Part shown: piece by piece, positions 8,779-16,992 of the stretch | How positions within the stretch are numbered: the first letter of the stretch is position 1 | How the letters are laid out: every line of letters begins with the position of its first letter | NCBI RefSeq assembly: GCF_030815975.1 | Contig: NZ_JAUSXL010000002.1 | Location: forward strand, 2,716,501-2,780,500 | Length of the DNA: 64,000 nucleotides | DNA from: Variovorax paradoxus | GTDB lineage: Bacteria > Pseudomonadota > Gammaproteobacteria > Burkholderiales > Burkholderiaceae_C | Direction: 5' to 3' | Position numbers and translations under genes: made by a program | The notes under the pieces: generated by a model | Database searches by the model: none | Told to the model about the DNA's origin: nothing | What the model saw: the letters and a program-made list of their open reading frames with translations, nothing else

Positions 8779-9156
8779 TCAGTTCCTCTGCTGCTCCGCC
8801 TTCGAGTGATGGAAGTAAAGATAGATCAAGCCGATGGGCGCAATGAAGATCGCAAAGGCCCAGCAAAGCAGCATCGTGATCGCCTTCACGAAAAGCATCA
8901 AAAAGGCATTGACGAAGAAGACATTGTTGCCCATGACGAATCCAACTGCGCTCTCATAGACGAAGCGCGCGTAAGGGTAGAGCAGGGTGTTGAGCGCGAA
9001 CAGCAGTGCCAGAGGCAGGCCCACATCTGTGGGCCCCGACCGGCCTCTTGTCATCATGAACAAGGTGAATGCGGGGAAGATCAGGCCGAAAAGAAACTGC
9101 CTGATGTAGTAGGCGCGTGACAGCCCGCCAAAAGTTTTGACCAGCACTGGGTGCAT
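8779..9156 (-). CDS. Hypothetical small integral membrane protein
   Basis: A 125-residue protein not recognised as a named family. It shows about three hydrophobic spans: roughly residues 20-36 (FLFGLIFPAFTLFMM), 45-62 and 75-110, with a short charged C-terminus (HHSKAEQQRN). A clear ribosome site (AGGGAGAG) lies about 7 bases before the ATG. Codon third positions are visibly less GC-biased than in neighbouring genes. The gene sits alone between two hairpin terminators, just past the 3' end of a tRNA gene, which together hint at acquisition. No function is proposed. Confidence 0.65.
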   Translation of the reverse strand: MHPVLVKTFGGLSRAYYIRQFLFGLIFPAFTLFMMTRGRSGPTDVGLPLALLFALNTLLYPYARFVYESAVGFVMGNNVFFVNAFLMLFVKAITMLLCWAFAIFIAPIGLIYLYFHHSKAEQQRN

Positions 9157-9434
9157 ATTGTTCTCTCCCTGAAAATCGTTTTATATCGGCGTGACAGCGC
9201 CGAAATTGATGCTACTTCACCGATGCGCGGATTTCGCTGCGACGTTTTGAGATGAGTCGACGAAATTCGCGAGGTTGTGTGCAAAATTGCCGCCGCCGGA
9301 GCCGGGCAGGAGCAGTTTCAGAAGACGCGATGCACTGCTTGGTTGCGGCCGCCGCGATCGCCGTCGGTTCCTGCGAAAGTTGCTGCGGAATCGCGTGCGT
9401 GCACCAAAGGTACAAGGACTCGAGCGGCATGAAA
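9157..9434. other. Intergenic stretch between membrane-protein gene and tRNA terminator
   Basis: This stretch carries the ribosome site and presumably the promoter of the minus-strand membrane-protein gene. Short open frames exist on both strands but have no ribosome site or protein-like composition. I see no RNA gene or repeat in it. Confidence 0.5.
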
Positions 9435-9467
9435 AAAGCCCCAAGTAGTTGATTTACTTGGGGCTTT
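9435..9467 (-). terminator. Intrinsic terminator of the tRNA gene
   Basis: A perfect 13-bp stem AAAGCCCCAAGTA (9435-9447) pairs with 9455-9467 across a 7-base loop. On the minus strand the stem runs into a T6 tract, so it ends the tRNA transcript 33 bases after the CCA. Confidence 0.85.
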
Positions 9468-9499
9468 CTGACTTTTGCGGAGAACCGCAAAAGTGGTGT

Positions 9500-9576
9500 T
9501 GGTGGCTCTTCACGGACTCGAACCGCGGACCTGTGGATTATGATTCCATCGCTCTAACCGACTGAGCTAAAGAGCC
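9500..9576 (-). tRNA. tRNA with CAU anticodon, probably elongator tRNA-Met
   Basis: A full 77-base cloverleaf including encoded CCA. The acceptor stem GGCTCTT pairs with AAGAGCC, the D-stem is GCTC/GAGC, the T-stem CGCGG/CCGTG flanks TTCGAGT, and A is the discriminator base. The anticodon CAT (9540-9542, complement) sits in loop ATCATAA. The first anticodon-stem pair is an A-C mismatch. CAU tRNAs can be elongator Met, initiator Met or Ile2 (lysidine-modified). The 1-72 pair is a normal G-C, which excludes the initiator; Met is favoured over Ile2 by overall resemblance only. Confidence 0.9.
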
Positions 9577-9605
9577 GTTCGGCACAGTTTTGTGCCGAGC
9601 CCGAA

Positions 9606-9634
9606 ATTATAGCGCAAGCTGCGGGCCCGGAATC
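9606..9634 (-). promoter_or_regulatory. Probable sigma-70 promoter of the tRNA gene
   Basis: On the minus strand a perfect -10 TATAAT (9606-9611) lies 30 bases before the tRNA, with a weak -35 GATTCC 17 bases further upstream. The bases after the -10 are GC-rich, as in stringently controlled stable-RNA promoters. A 7-bp hairpin (9580-9597) lies in the 5' leader. Confidence 0.6.
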
Positions 9635-9724
9635 GAGCCCGCCGAGCCGCATGCGGCGTCTTTTTTGCGATGGCCAACCCCGAAGCCGGCCGCCGCCCGT
9701 ACAACCCCGGGTGAAAATCCGTCG

Positions 9725-10390
9725 ATGTCTGCGCTGCCCCGCGCCCCTTCCTCCAAAGCCGCCACCGAGCGCGACGCCATGCCCGACGACCAGTTGATGC
9801 TGGCCTATGCGCACGGCGACGGTGCAGCGTTCGACGTGCTCTATGCGCGCCACGAGGGCGGGCTGTTCCGCTTCGTCAAGCGGCTGCTGGGCGCCCGGCT
9901 GGCCGCGCAGGCGGACGAGGTGTTCCAGGACACTTGGGTGCGCATCATCTCCGCGCGCGACAGCTTCTCGCCGCAGGGCGCCGCCTGGCGCACCTGGGCC
10001 TTCACGATCGCGCACAACCTGGCGATGGACCGGCTGCGCGTGAGCGGGCGCGAAGTGGCGCTCGATACGCATCCGGACGATGGCGACGACGCCGTTCCCG
10101 CGCTCGACCGCGGCGTGCGCGGCGCGATGGACGCCGCGGCGCATCCTTCGGCCGAGGAGCTCGCGTTCTGGCGCGCCGCCGGCCGGCGCCTGCTGGCCTG
10201 CCTCGACGAACTGCCGCCCGAGCAGCGCGCCGCGTTCCTGCTGCACCACGAAGACGGGTTGACCGTCGAGGCTCTTGCGGCCAGCCTGGAGATCGGTTTC
10301 GAGACGGTGCGCAGCCGCCTGCGCTATGGGCTGCAGAAACTGCGCGGCTGCATGGAACGCTACCTGTCGGTGCTGGAGCAGCGCGCATGA
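9725..10390 (+). CDS. ECF-type RNA polymerase sigma factor
   Basis: A 221-residue sigma-70 family factor. Region 2 is visible at about residues 35-105 (VFQDTWVRI, then TWAFTIAHNLAMDRLR), and region 4 at about 155-215 (LPPEQRAAFLLHHEDGLTVEALA, then TVRSRLRYGLQKLR). The ATG at 9725 is chosen; a second ATG at 9779 (MPDDQLM) is possible and nearer the family norm. An upstream open frame from 9590 is not used because it runs into the tRNA promoter. The stop overlaps the next gene (ATGA), the classic arrangement of an ECF sigma factor and its anti-sigma factor. The inducing signal is unknown. Confidence 0.9.
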   Translation: MSALPRAPSSKAATERDAMPDDQLMLAYAHGDGAAFDVLYARHEGGLFRFVKRLLGARLAAQADEVFQDTWVRIISARDSFSPQGAAWRTWAFTIAHNLAMDRLRVSGREVALDTHPDDGDDAVPALDRGVRGAMDAAAHPSAEELAFWRAAGRRLLACLDELPPEQRAAFLLHHEDGLTVEALAASLEIGFETVRSRLRYGLQKLRGCMERYLSVLEQRA

Positions 10391-11580
10391 ACAGCGGCAG
10401 CGGCAGCGGCAACGGCACCCCCGGCTTCGAAGGTGGCAGCGAAGACGCCACGCTGCGCGACCCCGCACTGCGCCGCGCGCTGGACCATGCGCCGGACAGC
10501 GACGCGCTGCCCGATCCGCGCACACGCGACGCCATCAGGAAGATGGCGCACAACCTTGCACCGGTTCCCGCGGCGGCGGCCGAAGACAAGGGGGCCGCGC
10601 CGTGGTGGCGCCGGCTGTTCGGCGGCGGTGGGGGATCGCATGCCCGCATGCCGTGGAACGCGGCCTTTGCGACCGTGCTGCTGGCCACCTTCGTGACTGT
10701 GCTCTGGCACCGCGAACCGGTGCCCGATGCGCGGCTGGATGGAGAGGCGGGAGTTGCCTCGGCACCTGCAACCGCTCCAGAGGCGGCGCCGTCCGCGGCC
10801 GCGGTTCCGGCACCGGCACCGGCGCCGGCACCGGCGCAGCCGCAGGCCGAGGCGGCGAGAGACTCGGCGAGCGAAGAATCAATGCGAAAGAGGGAGAGCG
10901 CAGCCCGCCGATCCGCGCCGCCGCCCTCCGGCAAGCAGGCTGCTGCGCCAGCGCCCCAGTCCCAGATCAGCCAGGCCGCGCCGGAGCCATCGCCCTTGCC
11001 ACCACCGCTCCCCGCAACAGCGCCACCAGCAGCGGCGATTGCACCGGCGCCGCCTCCCCCGGCCATGGCTCCTGCAGCGCCGCCCGCTACCCGCGAGGCC
11101 GTCAGCGGCGGCGTTTCTGCGTCCTCTCTAGCCCTGTCGGCGCCGCAGCAGCGCAGCCCCAATGCCGAGGCCGCCGCCGGCATGTTGCGCTCGGCCCCCG
11201 CGCCGCGCGCGGCCGTGATGGGTGACAAGGCTGCGGCAAGTCCGGCTGAAGGTGCGCCGACGTTCTCGGCGCTCGACCAATGGACGTCGTTGAATGCAAT
11301 GCGCGCCGGACAAGGCGTGCGCCATGCGCGCGGCGATACCGAGGGGCTGGCCGCGCTGGTCAACACGCTGGCCCGTTCGGCCACGGCGCCCGGCGCCGAG
11401 CTGGCCGCGCCGGTCGAGGCGCGGCTGGAGCTCTACCGCGGTGCCGCCTTGCTCGCGGTGCTCGAAATCGCAGGCGACCAGGTGCGCTGGATGCCGCAGG
11501 GCAGGGCGGCCGGTGCCTCGGTCGGCACGCCGCCAGCCCAGGCGCTGGCTGATCTGAGAGCGCTGCTCGTGCGCCAGTAG
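10387..11580 (+). CDS. Putative membrane anti-sigma factor with long Ala/Pro-rich linker
   Basis: A 397-residue protein co-translated with the sigma factor. A Gly/Ser-rich start and a short cytoplasmic part precede one transmembrane helix at about residues 88-107 (NAAFATVLLATFVTVLW). Next comes roughly 200 residues of low-complexity A/P/Q sequence, including PAPAPAPA runs, and then a compact C-terminal domain of about 110 residues (from SALDQWTSLNAM) that I do not recognise. No zinc-binding anti-sigma motif (HxxxCxxC) is seen. The anti-sigma role rests on gene order, topology and coupling only; a simple envelope protein under sigma control is an alternative. Confidence 0.6.
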   Translation: MNSGSGSGNGTPGFEGGSEDATLRDPALRRALDHAPDSDALPDPRTRDAIRKMAHNLAPVPAAAAEDKGAAPWWRRLFGGGGGSHARMPWNAAFATVLLATFVTVLWHREPVPDARLDGEAGVASAPATAPEAAPSAAAVPAPAPAPAPAQPQAEAARDSASEESMRKRESAARRSAPPPSGKQAAAPAPQSQISQAAPEPSPLPPPLPATAPPAAAIAPAPPPPAMAPAAPPATREAVSGGVSASSLALSAPQQRSPNAEAAAGMLRSAPAPRAAVMGDKAAASPAEGAPTFSALDQWTSLNAMRAGQGVRHARGDTEGLAALVNTLARSATAPGAELAAPVEARLELYRGAALLAVLEIAGDQVRWMPQGRAAGASVGTPPAQALADLRALLVRQ

Positions 11581-11633
11581 CGCAGCAAGCAAACAGCCGC
11601 CGGCGCGGCGCTCAACCAGGCGCGCGCTGTCGC

Positions 11634-12413
11634 TCAGGCGTTCTTGAAGTCCGGCTGGCGCTTGGCAAGAAAGGCGTCCATGCCTTCCTTCTGGTCGGCC
11701 GTGGCGAACAGCGCATGGAACAGCCGGCGCTCGAACATCACACCGTCGGAAAGGCCGCTCTCGAAGGCGCGGTTGACCGACTCCTTGGCCGCCATCACCG
11801 CGATCTGCGAGTAGCCCGCGATGATGAGCGCAGCGCCGAGCGCTTCGTCGGCCAGTTTCTCGAAGGGCACCACGCGGCTCACGAGGCCCGCGCGCTCGGC
11901 TTCGGCGGCGTCCATCATGCGGGCGGTGAGCGCCATGTCCATCGCCTTGCTCTTGCCCACCGCGCGCGGCAGGCGCTGCGTGCCGCCGGCGCCGGGGATC
12001 ACGCCGATCTTGATTTCGGGCTGGCCGAACTTGGCGTTGTCGGCCGCGATGATGAAGTCGCACATCATCGCCAGTTCGCAGCCGCCGCCGAGCGCAAAGC
12101 CGCTCACGGCCGCGATCACGGGCTTGCGGATCGAGCGGATGGTTTCCCAGTTGCGCGTGATGTAGTCGCCCTTGTAGGTGTCGATGAAGCTGTACTTGGC
12201 CATCGCGGCAATGTCGGCGCCGGCCGCAAAAGCGCGTTCGCTGCCCGTCAGGATGATGCAGCCGATGGCATCGTCGGCATCGAAGGCCTTGAGCGCGGTG
12301 CCCAGTTCGGTCATGAGCGCGTCGTTGAGCGCGTTGAGCGCTTTGGGCCGGTTGAGGGTAACGATGCCGACCTTGCCTGCTTCGGTCCGCACTTCGATGT
12401 TTTCGTAGCTCAT
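11634..12413 (-). CDS. Enoyl-CoA hydratase/isomerase family protein
   Basis: A 259-residue crotonase-fold enzyme that hydrates trans-2-enoyl-CoA in fatty acid or aromatic degradation. Diagnostic segments are [11 protein letters not shown] (oxyanion hole), [16 protein letters not shown], and the catalytic-glutamate region [18 protein letters not shown] with both glutamates expected for a hydratase. Length and motifs fit the FadB1/PaaF type. The ATG at 12413 has GGAGA about 7 bases upstream; an upstream extension to 12521 would cover the neighbouring Fur box. It stands alone, so the pathway is not indicated. Confidence 0.9.
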   Translation of the reverse strand: MSYENIEVRTEAGKVGIVTLNRPKALNALNDALMTELGTALKAFDADDAIGCIILTGSERAFAAGADIAAMAKYSFIDTYKGDYITRNWETIRSIRKPVIAAVSGFALGGGCELAMMCDFIIAADNAKFGQPEIKIGVIPGAGGTQRLPRAVGKSKAMDMALTARMMDAAEAERAGLVSRVVPFEKLADEALGAALIIAGYSQIAVMAAKESVNRAFESGLSDGVMFERRLFHALFATADQKEGMDAFLAKRQPDFKNA

Positions 12414-12505
12414 GGTGTCTCCAGGGGAAGGAAAAAAACGCGTCCCACTATACCGAGCAAGGTTTGCCATCCACCGGCGCCGGGGCGATCGCGAGGTTCT
12501 GCATT

Positions 12506-12520
12506 TGAGAATTATTCTCA
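12506..12520 (+). promoter_or_regulatory. Fur box (7-1-7 inverted repeat)
   Basis: TGAGAATTATTCTCA is a perfect 7-1-7 palindrome. It differs from the Fur consensus TGATAATnATTATCA at one symmetric position per half-site, a variant common in proteobacterial Fur targets. It lies 27 bases before the likely start of the DUF2325 gene, so binding of iron-loaded Fur would block its transcription. It could also affect the divergent hydratase gene. Confidence 0.75.
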
Positions 12521-12547
12521 TCTAGAATGCCCGCCATGGAGTTCCCG

Positions 12548-13153
12548 ATGCAAGAACATGCCGTGTTGCTGCGGGCCTATGCCCGGGTCCAGGAACGCTG
12601 CTCGCAAATGATGGCCGAGCAGGCTGCCCGGATCGAGCGGCTCGAGGCGCAGGTCGCGCGGCTGCGCGGCGCGCTGGTGGCGCGCGATTCCGCCGTGGCC
12701 ATCGTGCGCGAAGAACTCGCGGCGCGCGCGGCCGCGGGCAGTGCGCTGCCCAAGCGCCTCGATGCGCTGCTGGCACCGGCGAGCCAGCAGCGCGCCATGC
12801 CGATGCCGCAGCCTCACGACGCGCCGGCCGACCTGCGCGAAAAGGCCGTGCTGTGCGTCGGCCGCGAGCAGCAAGAGGCGCCATCGCTCGCGCGCCAGCT
12901 GGTGGAAATTGCCGGCGGCCGCTATTTGCACCACGACGGCGGCGACGATGCCGACGAGCTGGCACTCGAAGCCGGGCTGCGCGCCGCCGATCTGGTCATC
13001 TGCCAGACCGGCTGCGTGAGCCACGGCGCCTACTGGCGCGTGCAGGACCATTGCCGGCGAACCGGCAAGCCCTGCGTGCTGGTGGGCGAGCCGCAGCCGA
13101 TCCAGTTCGTGCGGCAGCAGCCGGCTGCCACTGCCACCGGGTCCGAACGGTAG
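12548..13153 (+). CDS. DUF2325 domain protein, probably iron-regulated
   Basis: A 201-residue cytoplasmic protein. Residues 8-60 are a likely coiled coil (EQAARIERLEAQVARLRGAL). Residues 95-185 form the DUF2325 domain: VLCVGREQ, GGRYLHHDGG, then CQTGCVSHGAYWRVQDHC with conserved Cys/His residues and RTGKPCV. The function is not established; Cys and His content would suit metal or redox sensing. The start at 12548 is chosen because GGAG lies 6 bases upstream; ATGs at 12527 and 12536 lack a ribosome site, and 12527 is only 6 bases past the Fur box. The Fur box implies expression under iron limitation. Confidence 0.8.
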   Translation: MQEHAVLLRAYARVQERCSQMMAEQAARIERLEAQVARLRGALVARDSAVAIVREELAARAAAGSALPKRLDALLAPASQQRAMPMPQPHDAPADLREKAVLCVGREQQEAPSLARQLVEIAGGRYLHHDGGDDADELALEAGLRAADLVICQTGCVSHGAYWRVQDHCRRTGKPCVLVGEPQPIQFVRQQPAATATGSER

Positions 13154-13163
13154 CGGGCCGTCC

Positions 13164-15014
13164 TCAGCGCCGGGCGCCCGGCGCGAGCCAGTCTGCGACC
13201 TTGGTCGCGTCGTGCAGGAACAGGCGCCAGGTGGTCGAACCCACCGGCAGCACCAGCGGGAGCCTCCGCAGCTTGCGATCGCGCGCCACCAGCGCGGTGC
13301 AGCGCGTGGCGTCGCCGAGGTACAGCGCCAGGTCGTCGAGCTTGGCGATGCGCCAGGCCTGCGCGGGGCGTTGCTGGCCCTTGCGGCCGACCGCGGGCAG
13401 CTCGACGCCGATCCATTCGTCGTGGGCCGAGAAGCCCGCCTTTTCGGCCGCGCCGCCGCGCAGCACCACCTTGACCTGAACGCTTCCGTTGGCCTCGGCC
13501 ACGCGCAGGCCCAATGCCTGCGCCTGCTGCGAGGGGTCTTCGAGCGCGGCCACGCCATGCGCACGCAGCAGCTCCGCCAGCGGCAGCTCGTCGGTCGAAT
13601 GCACCCACTGCGCGATCTCGGCCGCATAGGAGCGGCCGCCCACGGCCTCGAGCGCCGCGGCCACGTCGGCTTCGCTGATCGGGCCGCCGCCGCCCTGCGT
13701 CCACAGGTGGCGCATCACGTCGTCGAGCGTGCCCTGGCCTTCGCGGCGCAGCGTGAGGTCGAAGCACAGCGCCACCAGCGCGCCCTTGGTGTAGTAGCTG
13801 ACGGTGCCGTTGGGCGTTTGCTCGTCCTGCCGGTAGTACTTGACCCAGGCGTCGAAGCTCGCCTCGGCCACCGACTGCACGAGCCGGCCCGGCGTCTGCA
13901 GCACCTGGTTCACGGTCTTGTTGAGCAGGCGCAGGTAGCCCGCATCGTCGATGCGTCCGGCGCGGCGCAGCAGCAGGTCGTCGAAGTAGCTGGTGAAGCC
14001 CTCGAAGAACCACAGCATGTGCGTGTAGTTTTCGCGGCTGTAGTCGTAGTGCGCGAATTCCGCCGGGCGCATGCGCTTCACGTTCCAGGTGTGGAAGTAC
14101 TCGTGGCTGATGAGGCCCATCAGCGTGGTGTAGCCCTCGGGCTGCTTCTTCACGCCGCGCTGCGGCAGGTCGCGCCGGTTGCAGATCAGCGCGGTGGAGT
14201 GCCGGTGCTCGAGCCCGCCGTAGCCGTCGTCCACCGCGTTGAGCATGAACACGTAGCGGTCGATCGGCAGCTTGGGCCCGCCTCGCTTGCCGGCCTTGTC
14301 GCCGTGCCAGAAGCGGATCTCGGCTTCGCAGATGGCCTGGGTGTCGGCGATCAGGCGCTCGCCATCGAACGAGGCGGCGGCACCCGCGATCACAAAGCGG
14401 TGCGGCACCCCGCAGGCCTCGAACTCGGCGCTCCAGAAAGCGCCCATCTCGACCGGGCTGTCGGCCAGTTCGCCGTAGCCGGCGGCCAGGTAGCGGCCGA
14501 AGCCGTGCTTGTCGATCTTCGCGGGCACGAGCGCCGTGGCGCACGACCAGCGCGCATCGCCGGACAAAGCGGGCGCGGCGATCTCCAGCGCATGCGGCGC
14601 GTCGGTCTGGCCCTCGACCCGCAGGCACAGGCTGGTGCCGTTGAAGAAGCCGCGATCGGCGTCGAGCCAGGCGGTGCGCACCGAGTTGTCATAGGCGCAG
14701 ACCTGGTAATGCAGCACCAGCGGTTGGCCCGGCACGCAATCGGCCTGCCAGCTGCACTTGTCGAGCTGCGTCAGCGCGGGCTTGCGGCGTCCTTGGGTGG
14801 CGCGCAGGCCCTGCAGGTTCTTGGCGAACTCGCGCACCAGGTAGCTGCCCGGAATCCACACCGGCAGCGTCACGCGCTGCTGCGCGGCGGGTGCTTCGAT
14901 GGTCAGGGTGACGGCGAACAGGTGCGCATGCAGGTCGGCGCACTCGATGCGGTAGTGCACCGCGGCGGCCGGCGCAGCCGCTCGCGCGCGCCGGGAAACG
15001 GTCGACGTGGCCAT
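13164..15014 (-). CDS. M61 family metallopeptidase (glycyl aminopeptidase-like)
   Basis: A 616-residue zinc peptidase. The catalytic HEYFH lies at residues 304-308 within GLISHEYFHTWNVKR, and the third ligand glutamate lies in the downstream WFFEGFTSYFDDLL segment. A C-terminal PDZ-like region covers about residues 500-600. There is no signal peptide, so it is probably cytoplasmic. M61 members prefer N-terminal glycine or alanine, but the substrate here is inferred. The ATG start overlaps the dsbC stop by one base (TGATG), so the two are co-translated. Confidence 0.88.
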   Translation of the reverse strand: MATSTVSRRARAAAPAAAVHYRIECADLHAHLFAVTLTIEAPAAQQRVTLPVWIPGSYLVREFAKNLQGLRATQGRRKPALTQLDKCSWQADCVPGQPLVLHYQVCAYDNSVRTAWLDADRGFFNGTSLCLRVEGQTDAPHALEIAAPALSGDARWSCATALVPAKIDKHGFGRYLAAGYGELADSPVEMGAFWSAEFEACGVPHRFVIAGAAASFDGERLIADTQAICEAEIRFWHGDKAGKRGGPKLPIDRYVFMLNAVDDGYGGLEHRHSTALICNRRDLPQRGVKKQPEGYTTLMGLISHEYFHTWNVKRMRPAEFAHYDYSRENYTHMLWFFEGFTSYFDDLLLRRAGRIDDAGYLRLLNKTVNQVLQTPGRLVQSVAEASFDAWVKYYRQDEQTPNGTVSYYTKGALVALCFDLTLRREGQGTLDDVMRHLWTQGGGGPISEADVAAALEAVGGRSYAAEIAQWVHSTDELPLAELLRAHGVAALEDPSQQAQALGLRVAEANGSVQVKVVLRGGAAEKAGFSAHDEWIGVELPAVGRKGQQRPAQAWRIAKLDDLALYLGDATRCTALVARDRKLRRLPLVLPVGSTTWRLFLHDATKVADWLAPGARR

Positions 15015-15736
15015 CAGTTGATGGAGGCGGCGAGTTGCTTCTCGACCTGGTCCGCGGGAATGGCGCCCGGCGCGCGGGTGCCGTCGCTGAAGATCAGCGT
15101 GGGCGTGCCGGTGATGTTGTACTTGCGGCCGAACTCGACATTGCGCTGCAGCGCCGTTACGTCGCAGCTGCTGGCCGCGGCGGTGGGCTTGACGCTGGCT
15201 TCCATCCAGTCGCCCCAGGCCTTGCCCTTGTCCTTGCTGCACCAGATGTCGCGCGACTTCACGGCCGAATCGGGGCCGAGCACCGGGTAGAGGAACAGGT
15301 AGACGGTGACGTTGTCGACCGTCTTCATGTCCTTTTCGAAGCGCTTGCAGTAGCCGCAGTTCGGGTCTTCGAACACCGCGAGCTTGCGCTTGCCGGTGCC
15401 GCGCACGATCTTGATGGCGTCCTTCACGGGCAGCTTGTCGAACGAGACCTGGCTGAGCTTCTCGATGCGCTCCTCGGTCAGGTTCTTGCGCGCATTCACG
15501 TCGATGAGGTTGCCCTGCAGCAGGTAGTTGCCCTGCTCGTCGGTGTAGTAGATCTGGAAGCCGTTCACGCGCACTTCGTAGAGGCCCGGCAGCGGCGACT
15601 TCGTGACTTCCTCGATGGCCGGGAACTGCGGAATGCGCGCCGGAAGGTTCTTGCGGATTTCGGCTTCGCCGGCCAGGGCCGTGGCGGCCGCACCGAGCGT
15701 GCAGGCGGCGAGAAGAAGGTTGCGTACAAGTTTCAT
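15014..15736 (-). CDS. dsbC: Thiol:disulfide interchange protein DsbC
   Basis: A 240-residue periplasmic disulfide isomerase. A signal peptide spans residues 1-22 (LLLAACTLGAAATALA), an N-terminal dimerisation domain follows, then a thioredoxin fold with the active site C127-GY-C130 (DPNCGYCKRF). A second cysteine pair lies nearer the C-terminus (IWCSKDK, SSCDV), and the cis-Pro segment is TGTPT. The start at 15736 is chosen because the signal peptide begins there; an ATG at 15760 is possible. It sits between the UbiH-type gene and the M61 peptidase, probably in one operon. Confidence 0.92.
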   Translation of the reverse strand: MKLVRNLLLAACTLGAAATALAGEAEIRKNLPARIPQFPAIEEVTKSPLPGLYEVRVNGFQIYYTDEQGNYLLQGNLIDVNARKNLTEERIEKLSQVSFDKLPVKDAIKIVRGTGKRKLAVFEDPNCGYCKRFEKDMKTVDNVTVYLFLYPVLGPDSAVKSRDIWCSKDKGKAWGDWMEASVKPTAAASSCDVTALQRNVEFGRKYNITGTPTLIFSDGTRAPGAIPADQVEKQLAASIN

Positions 15737-15756
15737 TGGAAGTCCGGTCGATGGAT

Positions 15757-16893
15757 TCATGCCTTCAAGCCCATCGCCCGGTTGGCGATCCAGTGCTTGA
15801 GGAGGCGCGTGCGGTCGAAGCCGCGCATGCCCCAGTTGCGCAGCGCGGGCAGGGGCCCCGCGCTGTGCGAGAACAGCTGCTGCAGGCCGTCGGTGGCCAG
15901 GCTCATCTGCAGCACGTCGGCGCGGCGCGCGCGCTCGTAGCGGCGCAGCAGGCGCGGATCGCCCACGCTGCGCCAGTACTCGCGCTGCCTGATCACGTCG
16001 GCCAGCATGGCCGCATCGGCCAGGCCGAGATTGAGGCCTTGGCCCGCGAGCGGATGCACCGTGTGGGCCGCGTCGCCGGCCAGTGCCCAAGACTGCGAAG
16101 CAGCGCCCGGTGCCTGCGGCATCGTGCCGGTCCAGCGGTCGGCAATGGCGCGCGCGAGCGGCCAGGCGGCGCGTTCGCTCGTGAGCTTGAGAGCGCCGAG
16201 CGCGCCATGGCTGGCTTCGCTCACCGCAACATTGAATTCCTCCGCGCCTTGCGCCAGCAGGGCGGGCGCGCGCAGCTGGTCGACCGACCACACCAGCGCC
16301 AGCGAATGGCCCTGCACGCCGTCCATCGGCAGCAGCGCCAGCACCTCGCCCGTGTCGCTGAACCACTGGCGCGCCACGCCGTCGTGCGGCTGCGCTGCTT
16401 CGAGCCGCGCCGCAATCGCATGCTGCGGATAGCGTGTGACCGCGTAGCTCACACCGAGCGCATCGCGCGTGGCGCTGGCCTTGCCTTCGCACACCACGGT
16501 GAGCGGCGCGGGCACGGGCTCGGAGACGATCTCGACCTGCGGCTGGAAGCGGACCGCATCGGCCAGCTGCTGCTCGAGCGCGGGCACGTCGACGATCCAG
16601 GCCAGCGCATCGACCTTCTGCCGCACGGCGCTGAACTGCACGCGTCCGCCTTCGTCGCCGTTCACGAGCATCTCGCGCACCGGCGTGGCATGCGCCGCGT
16701 CGGGCCAGGCGCGCAGCGATTCGAGCAAGTTGCGCGAGGCGGTGTTGAGCGCATAGGCCCGGATGTCTTGCTTGCCCGCATCGGTGGGCGGAACCACCAG
16801 CGCGACGCGCACGCGCTCGCGCGCGAGCAGCAGGGCCAGCGTGCGGCCCACGATGCCGGCGCCGCGTATGCAAACTTCAGGAGGGAGGGCCAT
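15757..16893 (-). CDS. UbiH/COQ6-family FAD-dependent monooxygenase
   Basis: A 378-residue flavoprotein hydroxylase of the ubiquinone biosynthesis family. An N-terminal dinucleotide-binding motif (IRGAGIVGRTLALLLARE) is seen. The second FAD motif is complete: LAGDAAHTVHPLAGQGLNLGL. Which ring position it hydroxylates (UbiH, UbiF, UbiI or UbiM type) cannot be decided from the sequence. It leads the minus-strand run UbiH-type, dsbC, M61 peptidase. The MOSC gene is divergent, about 100 bases away. Confidence 0.85.
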   Translation of the reverse strand: MALPPEVCIRGAGIVGRTLALLLARERVRVALVVPPTDAGKQDIRAYALNTASRNLLESLRAWPDAAHATPVREMLVNGDEGGRVQFSAVRQKVDALAWIVDVPALEQQLADAVRFQPQVEIVSEPVPAPLTVVCEGKASATRDALGVSYAVTRYPQHAIAARLEAAQPHDGVARQWFSDTGEVLALLPMDGVQGHSLALVWSVDQLRAPALLAQGAEEFNVAVSEASHGALGALKLTSERAAWPLARAIADRWTGTMPQAPGAASQSWALAGDAAHTVHPLAGQGLNLGLADAAMLADVIRQREYWRSVGDPRLLRRYERARRADVLQMSLATDGLQQLFSHSAGPLPALRNWGMRGFDRTRLLKHWIANRAMGLKA

Positions 16894-16992
16894 TCGGCCA
16901 TTGTAAGAACAAGCTCATCCCCGGGGCTGCGCCGCTGGCGGGCCGATGCGGGACAATCGCTGCCCAATTCGAAGGAATCCAAGGAACCCCAC

